From positions 1-64,000 of the forward strand of contig CALUNL010000003.1 in the NCBI GenBank assembly GCA_944322005.1: a DNA stretch of 64,000 nucleotides. The letters are read 5' to 3'. The notes under the pieces are model-generated. The model was not told the DNA's origin. It saw nothing but the letters and a program-made list of their open reading frames with translations, and did not search any database. The position numbers and the translations under genes were made by a program. Each line of letters begins with the position of its first letter. Within the stretch, counting starts at the first letter, position 1. Source of the DNA: an uncultured Alistipes sp. Its GTDB lineage: Bacteria > Bacteroidota > Bacteroidia > Bacteroidales > Rikenellaceae. This document shows, piece after piece, positions 8,036 to 16,552 of the stretch.

Positions 8036-8069
8036 GTCCCATCCATTGGCATATAAAAAACGTGGGACA
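8036..8069 (-). other. Hairpin in the leader of the zinc-ribbon gene
   Basis: A 7-bp perfect stem (8036-8042 with 8063-8069) between the long rod at 8084-8201 and the small gene. Its loop is 20 bases with a run of T on the minus strand. Confidence 0.5.
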
Positions 8070-8083
8070 AAACTTGTACTATC

Positions 8084-8201
8084 GCATATCGAGGTTCTGG
8101 AATACCCTTGTGGCAATAATAAAGTGAAGCCCACGTTGGAAACGTGAGCATCAACTTCACTTCTCTTGCCACAATATGAAATTTTCCAGATTTCGATATG
8201 C
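8084..8201 (-). ncRNA. Long rod-like hairpin, candidate structured leader RNA or MITE
   Basis: Five stems nest concentrically: 8084-8092/8193-8201 (9 bp), 8096-8102/8184-8190 (7), 8108-8116/8166-8174 (9), 8122-8129/8155-8162 (8) and 8132-8137/8141-8146 (6, loop of three), separated by small internal loops. About 39 base pairs in 118 nt cannot be chance. Strand is given as minus because a -7 box at 8339-8346 and the downstream small gene and terminator point that way. It does not show the large central bubble of 6S RNA. No target-site duplication flanks it. Confidence 0.6.
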
Positions 8202-8338
8202 AAAGCAGTAAAGTTAACGCTTTTTATATGTTTTTGCCGGCGCTTTTAGTGCGTTGGCGGCATGTGAATTTCAATAAAAACAGTGTCTATACGCTTTTTA
8301 TCTCTCCATAGGCATATTTTACATTTGGTTTGTCGGAA
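8202..8338. other. AT-rich intergenic stretch, part of the leader of the zinc-ribbon unit
   Basis: No reading frame of interest. A weak imperfect repeat at 8236-8262 (TGCCG with CGGCA ends) is the only local structure I see. Confidence 0.4.
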
Positions 8339-8346
8339 CAAATATA
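8339..8346 (-). promoter_or_regulatory. -7 box (TATATTTG) for the minus-strand structured-leader/zinc-ribbon unit
   Basis: A perfect TAnnTTTG on the minus strand; no good TTTG upstream. It predicts a leader of about 320 nt that contains both hairpins. Confidence 0.45.
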
Positions 8347-8367
8347 AGAAAAATCCGATTTAATTCA

Positions 8368-8375
8368 TACCTTTG
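8368..8375 (+). promoter_or_regulatory. -7 box (TACCTTTG) for era
   Basis: A perfect TAnnTTTG, 26 bases before the era ATG, divergent from the box at 8339-8346. Confidence 0.55.
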
Positions 8376-8401
8376 CCATATATTTACAATCAACCACGCA
8401 G

Positions 8402-9286
8402 ATGCACAAAAGCGGATTCGTAAACATCATCGGCAACCCGAACGTCGGGAAATCCACGCTTATGAATGCCCTCGTCGGCGAGCGGCTCTCGATAATCACC
8501 TCCAAGGCACAGACCACGCGCCACCGCATAATGGGAATCGTGAACGGGGAGGATTTCCAAATCGTCTACTCCGACACCCCGGGCATACTTAAGCCAAGCT
8601 ACAAACTGCAGGAGTCGATGATGAAGTTCGTTCGCGGCGCACTCACCGATGCCGACGTGATACTCTATGTCACCGACACCGTGGAGCAGTCCGAGGGCCG
8701 TTCGGAGGAGATTCTCGACAAGATTCGCCACAGCGGCATACCCACAATCGTCGTCATAAACAAAATCGACCTCACCACGCAGCAAGAGCTGGAAAAGCTG
8801 GTCGAGAAGTGGCACGGGATACTGCCGGAGGCACGGATAATCCCCGCATCGGCGAAGGAGGGCTTCAATATCGGAGGCATATTCGACACAATCGTCGGCC
8901 TGCTGCCCGAAGGCGAGCCGTTCTATCCGAAGGACACGCTTACGGACCGTACGCTGCGCTTCTTCGCATCGGAAATCATCCGCGAGAAGATTCTGCTCAA
9001 TTACGACAAGGAGATACCCTACTGCTGCGAGATAGAGATCGACACCTACAAGGAGGAGCCGACGATAGACCGCATCGCCGCAACCATATACGTTGCCCGC
9101 GACTCGCAGAAGGGAATCGTCATAGGCCGCGGCGGCGAGAAACTCAAGACCGTAGGCCGGCAGTCGCGCGAGGACCTCGAACGGTTTCTCGGGAAAAAGG
9201 TCTTCCTGCAGCTCTTCGTCAAGGTGCGCGAGGACTGGCGCAACGACGAGAAGTCGCTGCGCAAATTCGGTTACGAACAGCAATAA
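8402..9286 (+). CDS. era: GTPase Era
   Basis: A 294-residue GTPase that binds the 3' end of 16S rRNA during 30S maturation. G1 is GNPNVGKS (residues 11-18), G2 the TTRHR segment, G3 DTPG, G4 NKID. A C-terminal KH domain (about 200-290) includes the GRGGEKLK loop that contacts RNA. Length fits the family. It is followed after 39 nt by a TPR gene and then an MFS gene on the same strand, so the three may be cotranscribed. Confidence 0.97.
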   Translation: MHKSGFVNIIGNPNVGKSTLMNALVGERLSIITSKAQTTRHRIMGIVNGEDFQIVYSDTPGILKPSYKLQESMMKFVRGALTDADVILYVTDTVEQSEGRSEEILDKIRHSGIPTIVVINKIDLTTQQELEKLVEKWHGILPEARIIPASAKEGFNIGGIFDTIVGLLPEGEPFYPKDTLTDRTLRFFASEIIREKILLNYDKEIPYCCEIEIDTYKEEPTIDRIAATIYVARDSQKGIVIGRGGEKLKTVGRQSREDLERFLGKKVFLQLFVKVREDWRNDEKSLRKFGYEQQ

Positions 9287-9325
9287 CGCAATTCAGAAGA
9301 ACGTTATAGAATCGTTGTGAAGGTT

Positions 9326-11317
9326 ATGAGGTTAAGACTGTCCGGATTGATACTTGCACTGGCCATGTTGTGTTGTACCGAGGTTTCGGCACAATACAAC
9401 CGTGACTACTTCTTCTGGGTCGGCCGCAAGCACATGATGGACAACGACTTCAAGGAGGCAATCCGCACGCTCAACATTCTGTTGCGCTTCGACGACGATG
9501 CCTACGAGGGCTATTTCCTGCGCGGCATTGCGAAGTACAACCTCGATGACCTGCTCGGCGCCGAGGCCGACTTCTCAATCGCAATCGAGAAGAACCCGGT
9601 ATTCACCACGGCCTACACCTACCGCGCCATAACACGTTCGCGCCTGGGCAACTACGACGACGCGCTGAACGACTTCCGCGAGGCGATAGACCTGCGGCCG
9701 GATCTTCCGAATCCCTACTACAGCCGCGGCGTAACGCGGTTGCTGAACCAGCAGTTCGAGGAGGCGATATCCGACTTCGACAACTTCATAAAGTACGAGA
9801 AGAAAGTGGCGGACGCATACCTTAACCGCGGTGTGTGCTACCTCTACCTTAAGGATACCGTACAGGCCTACAACAACTTCAATCTGGCCATACGCACCAA
9901 CCGCGAGAATCCTGGCGGATACAACCGCCGCGGAGCGCTATACCTCACCCAGAAACGGTTCGCCGAGGCCGAGGCCGACTTCGACAAGGCCATAGAGTGC
10001 GACTCGTCATACCTGCTCTCCTACTTCAACCGTGCCCTCGTCTATAACGAGACCAACAGGCCGCTGCAGGCGCTGAAAGACCTCGACAAGGTCATATCGC
10101 TCGATTCGACAAGTTCGATAACATACTTCAACCGTGCCATAATACGTTCGCAGATAGGCGACTACAACCGTGCGCTCGAGGATTACTACCGTGTTGCCGC
10201 ATACTCCCCGAACAACGTTCTCGTATATTTCAACCGCGCCATACTCTACTCGCACCTCGGAGAGATAAAGAAGGCCATAGGAGACTACACCAGAGCCATA
10301 GAGCTGTACCCCGATTTTGCGAATGCATATCTCGGCCGCAGCCACCTGAAGATGCTGCTCAACGACACGAAGGGGGCGCGGGACGACAGGCAGACGGCCG
10401 AGCGCAAGATTGCCGAATACCGCTCACGTCTGAAGGACAGCACATATTCGATATACGCCGATACGACACAGAGGTTCGACAAGCTACTCTCGTTCGAAAG
10501 CAAACTCGCCAACACTTCGTTCGAGCGCATATCCTCGCGACGCTCCAGCGACGACAAGATGACGCTGATGCCAATGTTCCGCTTCACGCTGATGCGCGAG
10601 GACAGCACGGCAGCGAACATCGCCACCGGCCGCTTCTATGCACAGCGTGCCGAGGACTTCATCGACAAAATCGGCAATCCGCTGTTGAAGATATCGCGCA
10701 TGGAGTGCAACATAGAGCCTGACTCGCTCATACGCATGAACCGCCGCTGCAAGCAGGAGAACCTCTCGGGTTCCGACTCGTGGGTTTCGCTGTTCGAACT
10801 GGCCGTAACCGAGACGCTCATAAAGCAATACACCAACGCGGTGAGCACCTACACGATGGCCATCGAGCGCAACCCGTCGAATCCGTTCCTATACCTGAAC
10901 CGTGCCGCGACGAGGGCGGAGATGATAGACTTTATATCGTCGATAGACAACGCCTACCAGCGCATATCCATCGAGAGCGACCCTGCAAGCCGCCTGCACA
11001 ACTCCCACACGCGGAGCTACAACTACGACGACGCGATTGCGGACCTCACGAAGGCCATAAAGCTCTACCCGGGCTTTGCGTACGCATATTACAACCGTGC
11101 CAACCTGCTCGCACTCTCCGGCAAACTTCCGGAGGCGTTCGACGACTACACGAAGGCGATAGAGCTGAACCCTAATTTTGCGGAGGCATACTACAACCGC
11201 GGCGTGATACAGATATTCATGAAGGACACGCGCAAGGGCTGCCTCGACATATCGAAGGCGGGTGAACTCGGAATAGAGGAGTCGTACGAGGTGCTGAAAA
11301 TGTACTCCAACGAATAA
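9326..11317 (+). CDS. Secreted tetratricopeptide-repeat protein
   Basis: A 663-residue protein with a signal peptide (MRLRL, hydrophobic core, cleavage near VSAQ) and many TPR units. Repeats of the form A-Y-x-N-R-A and A-I-x-L-x-P-x-F-A-x-A-Y fill residues 30-350 and 500-650. The middle (about 370-480) is a non-repeat linker rich in Ser, Arg and Asp. It is probably a periplasmic or outer-membrane-associated scaffold. A GTG three codons upstream (9317) is possible, but the ATG at 9326 follows a GAAGG sequence and gives a normal signal peptide. Confidence 0.85.
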   Translation: MRLRLSGLILALAMLCCTEVSAQYNRDYFFWVGRKHMMDNDFKEAIRTLNILLRFDDDAYEGYFLRGIAKYNLDDLLGAEADFSIAIEKNPVFTTAYTYRAITRSRLGNYDDALNDFREAIDLRPDLPNPYYSRGVTRLLNQQFEEAISDFDNFIKYEKKVADAYLNRGVCYLYLKDTVQAYNNFNLAIRTNRENPGGYNRRGALYLTQKRFAEAEADFDKAIECDSSYLLSYFNRALVYNETNRPLQALKDLDKVISLDSTSSITYFNRAIIRSQIGDYNRALEDYYRVAAYSPNNVLVYFNRAILYSHLGEIKKAIGDYTRAIELYPDFANAYLGRSHLKMLLNDTKGARDDRQTAERKIAEYRSRLKDSTYSIYADTTQRFDKLLSFESKLANTSFERISSRRSSDDKMTLMPMFRFTLMREDSTAANIATGRFYAQRAEDFIDKIGNPLLKISRMECNIEPDSLIRMNRRCKQENLSGSDSWVSLFELAVTETLIKQYTNAVSTYTMAIERNPSNPFLYLNRAATRAEMIDFISSIDNAYQRISIESDPASRLHNSHTRSYNYDDAIADLTKAIKLYPGFAYAYYNRANLLALSGKLPEAFDDYTKAIELNPNFAEAYYNRGVIQIFMKDTRKGCLDISKAGELGIEESYEVLKMYSNE

Positions 11318-11342
11318 ACTGAAGATACCAATACGAAATATT

Positions 11343-12761
11343 ATGACGGAAACAATTACAAAGAAACTCAATGACTACGCATGGGCGCGTTGGACGGCCC
11401 TCATCTTGATTGCGATGATGATGCTCTTCGGATACATGTTCGTGGACGTCATGTCGCCGTTGCAGCGGCTTGTTCAGGTACAGCGCGGATGGACGCCGGA
11501 GGTGTTCGGCACATATGCCGGAGCCGAATACATACTCAACGTGTTCGGATTCCTGTTCCTTGCAGGAATAATCCTCGACAAGTCCGGCATACGCTTTACG
11601 GGAGAGCTCGCCGCGTCGCTGATGTTCGTCGGCGCATGCATAAAGCTCTATGCCGTAAGCGACCTGTTCGCGGGGTCGGGACTCGAGGCATGGCTCAATA
11701 CATGGTGGACATCGATGCCTGGCAGTGCAAAACTCGCGGCTCTCGGATTCATGATCTTCGGATGCGGATGCGAGATGGCGGGTATCACCGTATCGAAGGC
11801 CATTGCAAAATGGTTCGACGGCAAGGAAATGGCCCTTGCGATGGGACTCGAAATGGCAATCGCACGAATCGGCGTCTTCGCCATATTCTCCATCTCTCCG
11901 CGCCTGTCGGAAGCCATGGGCGGTGACCCTACGGTAGTCGTACCGGTGGCATTCTGCACGGTACTGCTGCTTATCGGACTTATCTTCTTCACCGTATTCT
12001 GCGTATTCGACCGCAAGCTCGATGCACAGACCGGGGCCACGGCGACAGGCTCAAATCCTGAAGATGAATTCAAGATAAGCGACATAGGCAAGATATTCAG
12101 CAGCAAACTCTTCTGGATTGTGGCAATACTGTGTGTGCTCTACTACTCCGCGATATTCCCGTTCCAGCGTTACGCGGCCAACATGCTCCAGAGCAACCTC
12201 GGAGTATCGGCCACCACGGCTTCCGACATCTTCCGCTGGTTCCCTGTCGGCGCAGCCTGCATCACGCCGTTCCTCGGCAGCTACCTCGACAAACGCGGCA
12301 AGGGCGCATCCATGCTCATTCTGGGTGCATTGCTGATGATCGTATGCCACCTTACGTTTGCCCTTCTCCTGCCAGTATACCCGAGCAAGGTCATTGCATA
12401 TGCGGCCATCATCGTTCTCGGAATATCCTTCTCGCTGGTTCCGGCCGCCCTGTGGCCTTCGGTTCCGAAGATTATGGAGACCCGCTACCTCGGAAGCGCC
12501 TACTCGCTCATATTCTGGGTACAGAACATAGGCCTGTTCCTCTTCCCGATAGTCATCGGCAAGGTGCTCACGCTGTCGAACCCCGGTGTCGCAGAACAGA
12601 TTGCCGCCGGTGTGGAGGGTGTAAGTTACAACTACACCGCATCGATGCTGGTATTCGCAAGCCTCGGATTCCTAGCACTGCTGTTCGGCATATGGCTCAA
12701 GGCAGAGGACATGCGCCACGGCTACGGTCTCGAAGAGCCGGGAATGAAGGAGGACAAATAA
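11343..12761 (+). CDS. Major facilitator superfamily transporter
   Basis: A 472-residue protein with about 12 membrane helices and a central cytoplasmic loop near residues 220-240. The segment GIILDKSGIRFTGE after helix 2 is a variant of the MFS motif A (G-x-x-x-D-x-x-G), and LDKRGKGASML repeats it in the second half. It belongs to the branch resembling the MFSD1-like and nitrate/sugar-type MFS proteins; the substrate cannot be told. It sits 25 nt after the TPR gene and ends at a strong terminator. Confidence 0.85.
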   Translation: MTETITKKLNDYAWARWTALILIAMMMLFGYMFVDVMSPLQRLVQVQRGWTPEVFGTYAGAEYILNVFGFLFLAGIILDKSGIRFTGELAASLMFVGACIKLYAVSDLFAGSGLEAWLNTWWTSMPGSAKLAALGFMIFGCGCEMAGITVSKAIAKWFDGKEMALAMGLEMAIARIGVFAIFSISPRLSEAMGGDPTVVVPVAFCTVLLLIGLIFFTVFCVFDRKLDAQTGATATGSNPEDEFKISDIGKIFSSKLFWIVAILCVLYYSAIFPFQRYAANMLQSNLGVSATTASDIFRWFPVGAACITPFLGSYLDKRGKGASMLILGALLMIVCHLTFALLLPVYPSKVIAYAAIIVLGISFSLVPAALWPSVPKIMETRYLGSAYSLIFWVQNIGLFLFPIVIGKVLTLSNPGVAEQIAAGVEGVSYNYTASMLVFASLGFLALLFGIWLKAEDMRHGYGLEEPGMKEDK

Positions 12762-12779
12762 CCTTCATTAGCCACATGC

Positions 12780-12810
12780 AAAAAGGACATCCCGAAAGGA
12801 TGTCCTTTTT
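12780..12810. terminator. Bidirectional terminator between convergent genes
   Basis: Stem AAAAAGGACATCC with its complement around a CGAAA loop, A run on one side and T run on the other. It serves both the MFS gene and the convergent putative methyltransferase gene. Confidence 0.9.
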
Positions 12811-12834
12811 GCGTTCCGGCACAGCATCGGGGAT

Positions 12835-13881
12835 CTATTTATCCTTTACAATCCGATGCTCAAGTCTGAAGTCAATCATGCAGTTGTCAAGCGCCACCGA
12901 CAACGGATCGTCATCATTCGTCATCTGCTGCAACTCGCTGCGACTGATTCCGAACGGGTCCCAGACCTTAACCATGTCTGTCTCGTCTGCGATAAAACCA
13001 TGATTCTCATGTATTTTGAGCATATTGGAGATGAAGTCCATGTCGCTGAATCCGCATGCCATGAGTAGATGGCCATTTTCGCGCAACAGATTGGAATACG
13101 AGGATCGGCTGCAGTCCACAAGTTGCAGGACGCTCTCCATCATCGACAGCAGGAAGTGTTCGGTAATGATGTTATACGAGCCGTTCATGTCGCTCCGCCG
13201 TTCATGCATGTCGAGTATATCGCTATGAACAACTCTTATTGTACACTTACGGATATCTGGTATCATCTCCTTAATGAAGTGCCTGTTTTCCGCAGGAAGG
13301 TCGAGTCCGAACCCTATAATGTCGTAACGGCTCTTCACACCCGACATCGGCCATGAGCCTCCACGCCTTATGGAATTCTCAATATATGCGATCTCAAGAA
13401 GCGGCGTTATGCACGAATCAACCGCATCGACCGAGAGGCCCGATATGTCATATCCCGCATCCCTTGCGGCATCAAACAGGATATGCATGTATGAGTAGAA
13501 GTGTGCATATCCGGCCACGCCCGATACCATCACGCGGCACGGACGGTTAAGCCGTTCGGCAAATATTGCGGCAAGATGACGGCGGAGCCATTCGCGCTGT
13601 TCGCGGATAAGCCACCAGCCACCCGTCACGCGCCCGTCCGAAGCGAGGAGTTCCAAGAGTCTCTTCATGTCCGCCGTACGCGACAATCTCCTGTGATGCA
13701 CGCTGCTGTATAGAGGTGCAGTATCGCATCCACCGCCGTCAAGTATGCCGACAATGAGCGTTTCAGCCCGATTGCGGTGGTACGCACACGGTTCCAGGCT
13801 GCCGTTGACAAAACGGCATGTATCGAACCCGTGCTTCAGGTTCTGCATTATGTCAGAGGTAACACTGTAGGATTCATTCAT
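12835..13881 (-). CDS. Putative class I SAM-dependent methyltransferase
   Basis: A 348-residue protein that I do not recognise as a named family. The middle has the order expected of a class I methyltransferase: strand 1 VMVSGVAGY (about 119-127), the acidic end of strand 2 SVDAVD (148-153), a third strand IRVVHSDILDM, strand 4 YNIITEHFLL and strand 5 LRENGHLLMAC. The N-terminal 110 residues are a separate, helix-rich region with several His and Arg. It starts one base after the stop of the pentapeptide-repeat gene, so translation is probably coupled. Substrate unknown; the assignment is inference from strand pattern, not from a strong motif. Confidence 0.5.
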   Translation of the reverse strand: MNESYSVTSDIMQNLKHGFDTCRFVNGSLEPCAYHRNRAETLIVGILDGGGCDTAPLYSSVHHRRLSRTADMKRLLELLASDGRVTGGWWLIREQREWLRRHLAAIFAERLNRPCRVMVSGVAGYAHFYSYMHILFDAARDAGYDISGLSVDAVDSCITPLLEIAYIENSIRRGGSWPMSGVKSRYDIIGFGLDLPAENRHFIKEMIPDIRKCTIRVVHSDILDMHERRSDMNGSYNIITEHFLLSMMESVLQLVDCSRSSYSNLLRENGHLLMACGFSDMDFISNMLKIHENHGFIADETDMVKVWDPFGISRSELQQMTNDDDPLSVALDNCMIDFRLEHRIVKDK

Positions 13882-13882
13882 A

Positions 13883-14749
13883 TCAATCTATTGAGAGTTT
13901 GGTGGTAAGCAACGATATGAGCATTCCGAGCATGAAATAGCCGACGACCGACTCTATTACGAACGGATATGTATATCCGCCCCTGATCTCGCCGAATCCG
14001 AAGAATGCCAGCATGGAATTCAGCACCGATTCGGAGAGGTCGGTACCATACAGGAACATGGCCCCGACGGCGAAAAACGCGACTATGGCAACCACGCACA
14101 ACAGCCACCTGGAGAACGATTGCCCGAAATCGGTGAGCAGGCCGAAGAGTGCGAGGATTATGTATGCAAACGGATGCAGCAACGGGTTTAACGAGTTTGC
14201 CGTCGAGAAGAACCTGTCTTTCCTGGCCTCCGAATTGCAATATGCCGCGAATTCCAGATGCTGGTTGCCGTTTATGAATATCGTATTGTGCTGAATCTGC
14301 GTGCGTCTGAAAGGACGGAGCCCCCGCATGTAGGGCATATGCCTGACTGGCATATACTCTATCGCCATGATTTGTGTATCGAGGAATGTGGCCATATTCA
14401 TGTTGCATCGGCTGACGTTAAGGCCGTCGATGAACGAAGCGTTGAACCGGCAGGCAATCAACCGTGAACCGGAGAGATCGGTATTGCATATCGTGGCATC
14501 GAGAAGTGCCGCACTTTTAAACGATACCGAACGGAAAGTACACCTGTGCAGTTCCACGCCACGCATGTCCGCTCTTTCGAACGAGAGCTCGCCCGTATTC
14601 TTACACGAGATGAAACGTGCGCCGCGAAGATTGGCTCCCTTGAAGTTTACATCGGAGAAGGTGCACTTCTTGAATTCGGCGCCCGAAAGGTCCTTGCCGG
14701 AGAAGTCCTCGCCGCAAAGGTTTCTGTTTTCGTAGATGAGTCCAGACAT
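13883..14749 (-). CDS. Pentapeptide-repeat protein with C-terminal two-helix ion-channel-like domain
   Basis: A 288-residue protein. Residues 10-125 hold about 20 pentapeptide units of the A/C-(D/N)-(L/F)-x-x type (for example FSGKDLSGAEF and FKGANLRGARF), which form a right-handed beta-helix. Residues 185-288 hold two membrane helices with a loop between them, FFGFGEIRGG, placed like the pore loop of a 2TM potassium-channel-type domain. The last helix is GYFMLGMLISLLTTKL. A cytoplasmic beta-helix joined to a channel-like membrane part is unusual. The gene overlaps nothing but is one base from the following methyltransferase gene. Confidence 0.7.
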   Translation of the reverse strand: MSGLIYENRNLCGEDFSGKDLSGAEFKKCTFSDVNFKGANLRGARFISCKNTGELSFERADMRGVELHRCTFRSVSFKSAALLDATICNTDLSGSRLIACRFNASFIDGLNVSRCNMNMATFLDTQIMAIEYMPVRHMPYMRGLRPFRRTQIQHNTIFINGNQHLEFAAYCNSEARKDRFFSTANSLNPLLHPFAYIILALFGLLTDFGQSFSRWLLCVVAIVAFFAVGAMFLYGTDLSESVLNSMLAFFGFGEIRGGYTYPFVIESVVGYFMLGMLISLLTTKLSID

Positions 14750-14833
14750 CGGAATATCCCATTTTTCTACAAAAATACTAATTTACGGCAAATATCAATG
14801 TACGATCCGTAATTCGCGGGCAGAGGCAATATG

Positions 14834-15958
14834 TCAGTCTTTGGCAGCAAGGCCGTAAACCTCCGTTATGCGGTTGCACATGCTTCTCCATGAAAAGCGC
14901 TTGCGTTCCTGTATGATATTCTCTCCGAAACGCCGCAGATTGCCATCCTCGTACAACTCCTCAATGGCGTGGGCCACCCCTTCAACCGTCGGCTCGCAAA
15001 CATACCCGACCTTGTCGTCAGCGACTATTTCAGACAGACCGCCCACATCGGTGACGACCATCGGCACGCAGAAATTGTATGCGATCTGCGTCACGCCGCT
15101 CTGTGTGGCACTACGGTACGGCAGCACGACGGCATCGGATGCCGAGAAATAGTACTTCACCTCGTCATCAGGGATGAAGCGGTCGCAGAGCACTACGCTC
15201 TCGCCGGCCTCCTCCAACAGATGTTCGTATTTTTCCCTGTCGTCATAGAACTCCCCGGCGACTATGAGCCTCCGTCCGGGCCGTTTCACACGCAGCCAGG
15301 CCTGCAACAGAATGTCGAGGCCTTTATAGGCGCGGATGAGTCCGAAAAAGAGAAGATAGTGCACATTCGCATCCAAACGCAGATGGCGGCATGCCTCCTC
15401 GCGGTCTGCCCGCTGGCCGAAATTCTCGAACATGGGATGAGGTGAGAATAGCGCCGGAGCCGAGGAATATCGTTTCAACTCGCCGTGAACCTGTTCGGAC
15501 ATATACACGAATCCGTCCACCGCTCCGAGATAATAGCGGTTGAACACCGCATCCGTCAGATGCGGTTCATGCGGTTCGACATTGTCGATCTGGCATATGA
15601 CCTTTGTATGCCCGTTCCCACGCGCAATACGCGCTATAGTACCGAAACACGGCGCCATGAAGGGCGTCCAGTACTTCATGAGCACCATGTCGGGCCGTTC
15701 CCGGCGCAGGCGCAGACCGACACGCACCCAATTGAACGGATTGCACGTGTTGACGATACGCTCGATATGTATGTCGGACGGAGCCGGAGTGTCCACGGTT
15801 TGGCTCTTGCCCGGGAACAGCAGCGAAGGGTATTGGAGAGAGAAGGTATAGACCTTCACCTCATCTCCGCGACGCCGGTATTCTCTGGCCATTGTCTCCA
15901 TTATGGAGGCCAATCCCCCGCGATATGGATGGGCCGGGCCCAATATGACGATTCTCAT
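14834..15958 (-). CDS. Family 4 glycosyltransferase
   Basis: A 374-residue GT-B enzyme. The N-terminal fold starts MRIVILGPAHPYRGGLASIM with the nucleotide-free acceptor loop, and the C-terminal half has FFGLIRAYKGLDILLQAW and VVTDVGGLSEIV, where the E-x7-E region binds the sugar nucleotide. It is a lone transferase without a polysaccharide cluster around it, so its acceptor is unknown. The start at 15958 is chosen because the TATCTTTG box at 15974-15981 lies inside the upstream-extended frame and gives an 11-nt leader. Confidence 0.88.
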   Translation of the reverse strand: MRIVILGPAHPYRGGLASIMETMAREYRRRGDEVKVYTFSLQYPSLLFPGKSQTVDTPAPSDIHIERIVNTCNPFNWVRVGLRLRRERPDMVLMKYWTPFMAPCFGTIARIARGNGHTKVICQIDNVEPHEPHLTDAVFNRYYLGAVDGFVYMSEQVHGELKRYSSAPALFSPHPMFENFGQRADREEACRHLRLDANVHYLLFFGLIRAYKGLDILLQAWLRVKRPGRRLIVAGEFYDDREKYEHLLEEAGESVVLCDRFIPDDEVKYYFSASDAVVLPYRSATQSGVTQIAYNFCVPMVVTDVGGLSEIVADDKVGYVCEPTVEGVAHAIEELYEDGNLRRFGENIIQERKRFSWRSMCNRITEVYGLAAKD

Positions 15959-15973
15959 ATCTTCGGTTTTATG

Positions 15974-15981
15974 CAAAGATA
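15974..15981 (-). promoter_or_regulatory. -7 box (TATCTTTG) for the lone glycosyltransferase gene
   Basis: A perfect TAnnTTTG on the minus strand, 15 bases before the ATG at 15958; this decides the start. Confidence 0.6.
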
Positions 15982-16001
15982 AAAAAACCGCCGGTTTATT
16001 C

Positions 16002-16502
16002 CTATTTTTCCGATGCTTTCTTGCTGTGGGCAATGGATTGCAGCGCAAGATACTGCGAACCGTAGTCCTTCAGGTTCTGAAGTTCGGTGCGGAAAATGTC
16101 GAGGTGGCCCTCCTCTTCGGCAGCCATCTCCTGAAACATCCTGTGCGTGACGGCATCATCCTCTTCGGCACAGAGTCTCGAATACTCGTTGTATGTATCG
16201 ACGGTGCTCTGTTCGAGCTTCAGAGCAAACTCAAATGCCTCGCGCACGTCGTTTATCTGCCGTGTCGGGAATGAGGAGTTCATGTTCACGCTTCCCTGCA
16301 GGAACAATATGCGTTCGGAGATATGTTCGATATGCCGCATCTCGGATATCGAGGCAGAACGCATCAGGTGAGCGATGTGTTCGTACCCCGCATCCTCGAA
16401 TACGGTGTGGAAATAGATATACTGAAGTGTAGTGGCAATCTCCTTGCCGAGGGCATCGTTGAGACGTTCGATGCTTTTTGTGTACCTTTTGTTCTCCTCC
16501 AT
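16002..16502 (-). CDS. bfr: Bacterioferritin-like protein
   Basis: A 166-residue four-helix ferritin-like protein. Di-iron ligands appear at the expected places: E21, E54, H57, E97, E130 and H133, with Tyr at 28. The segment SEMRHIEH includes Met55, which corresponds to the haem-ligating Met52 of Escherichia coli bacterioferritin. It therefore probably stores iron as a haem-containing shell. The C terminus is short and Lys-rich. It sits alone between an acyl-ACP thioesterase gene and a glycosyltransferase gene on the same strand. Confidence 0.85.
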   Translation of the reverse strand: MEENKRYTKSIERLNDALGKEIATTLQYIYFHTVFEDAGYEHIAHLMRSASISEMRHIEHISERILFLQGSVNMNSSFPTRQINDVREAFEFALKLEQSTVDTYNEYSRLCAEEDDAVTHRMFQEMAAEEEGHLDIFRTELQNLKDYGSQYLALQSIAHSKKASEK

Positions 16503-16552
16503 GGCTGTAACAATGTTTGCCGGGAGGAGAGCAAATTAAGTACCAAAAGACG

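Noticed and set aside
8084-8201. 6S RNA
   Set aside because: Rod shape is similar, but the large central bubble and typical length are missing; I cannot support the name.
8021-8203. 60-codon frame on the minus strand across the long hairpin
   Set aside because: It follows the inverted repeat, has no protein-like pattern and is better explained by the structured RNA.
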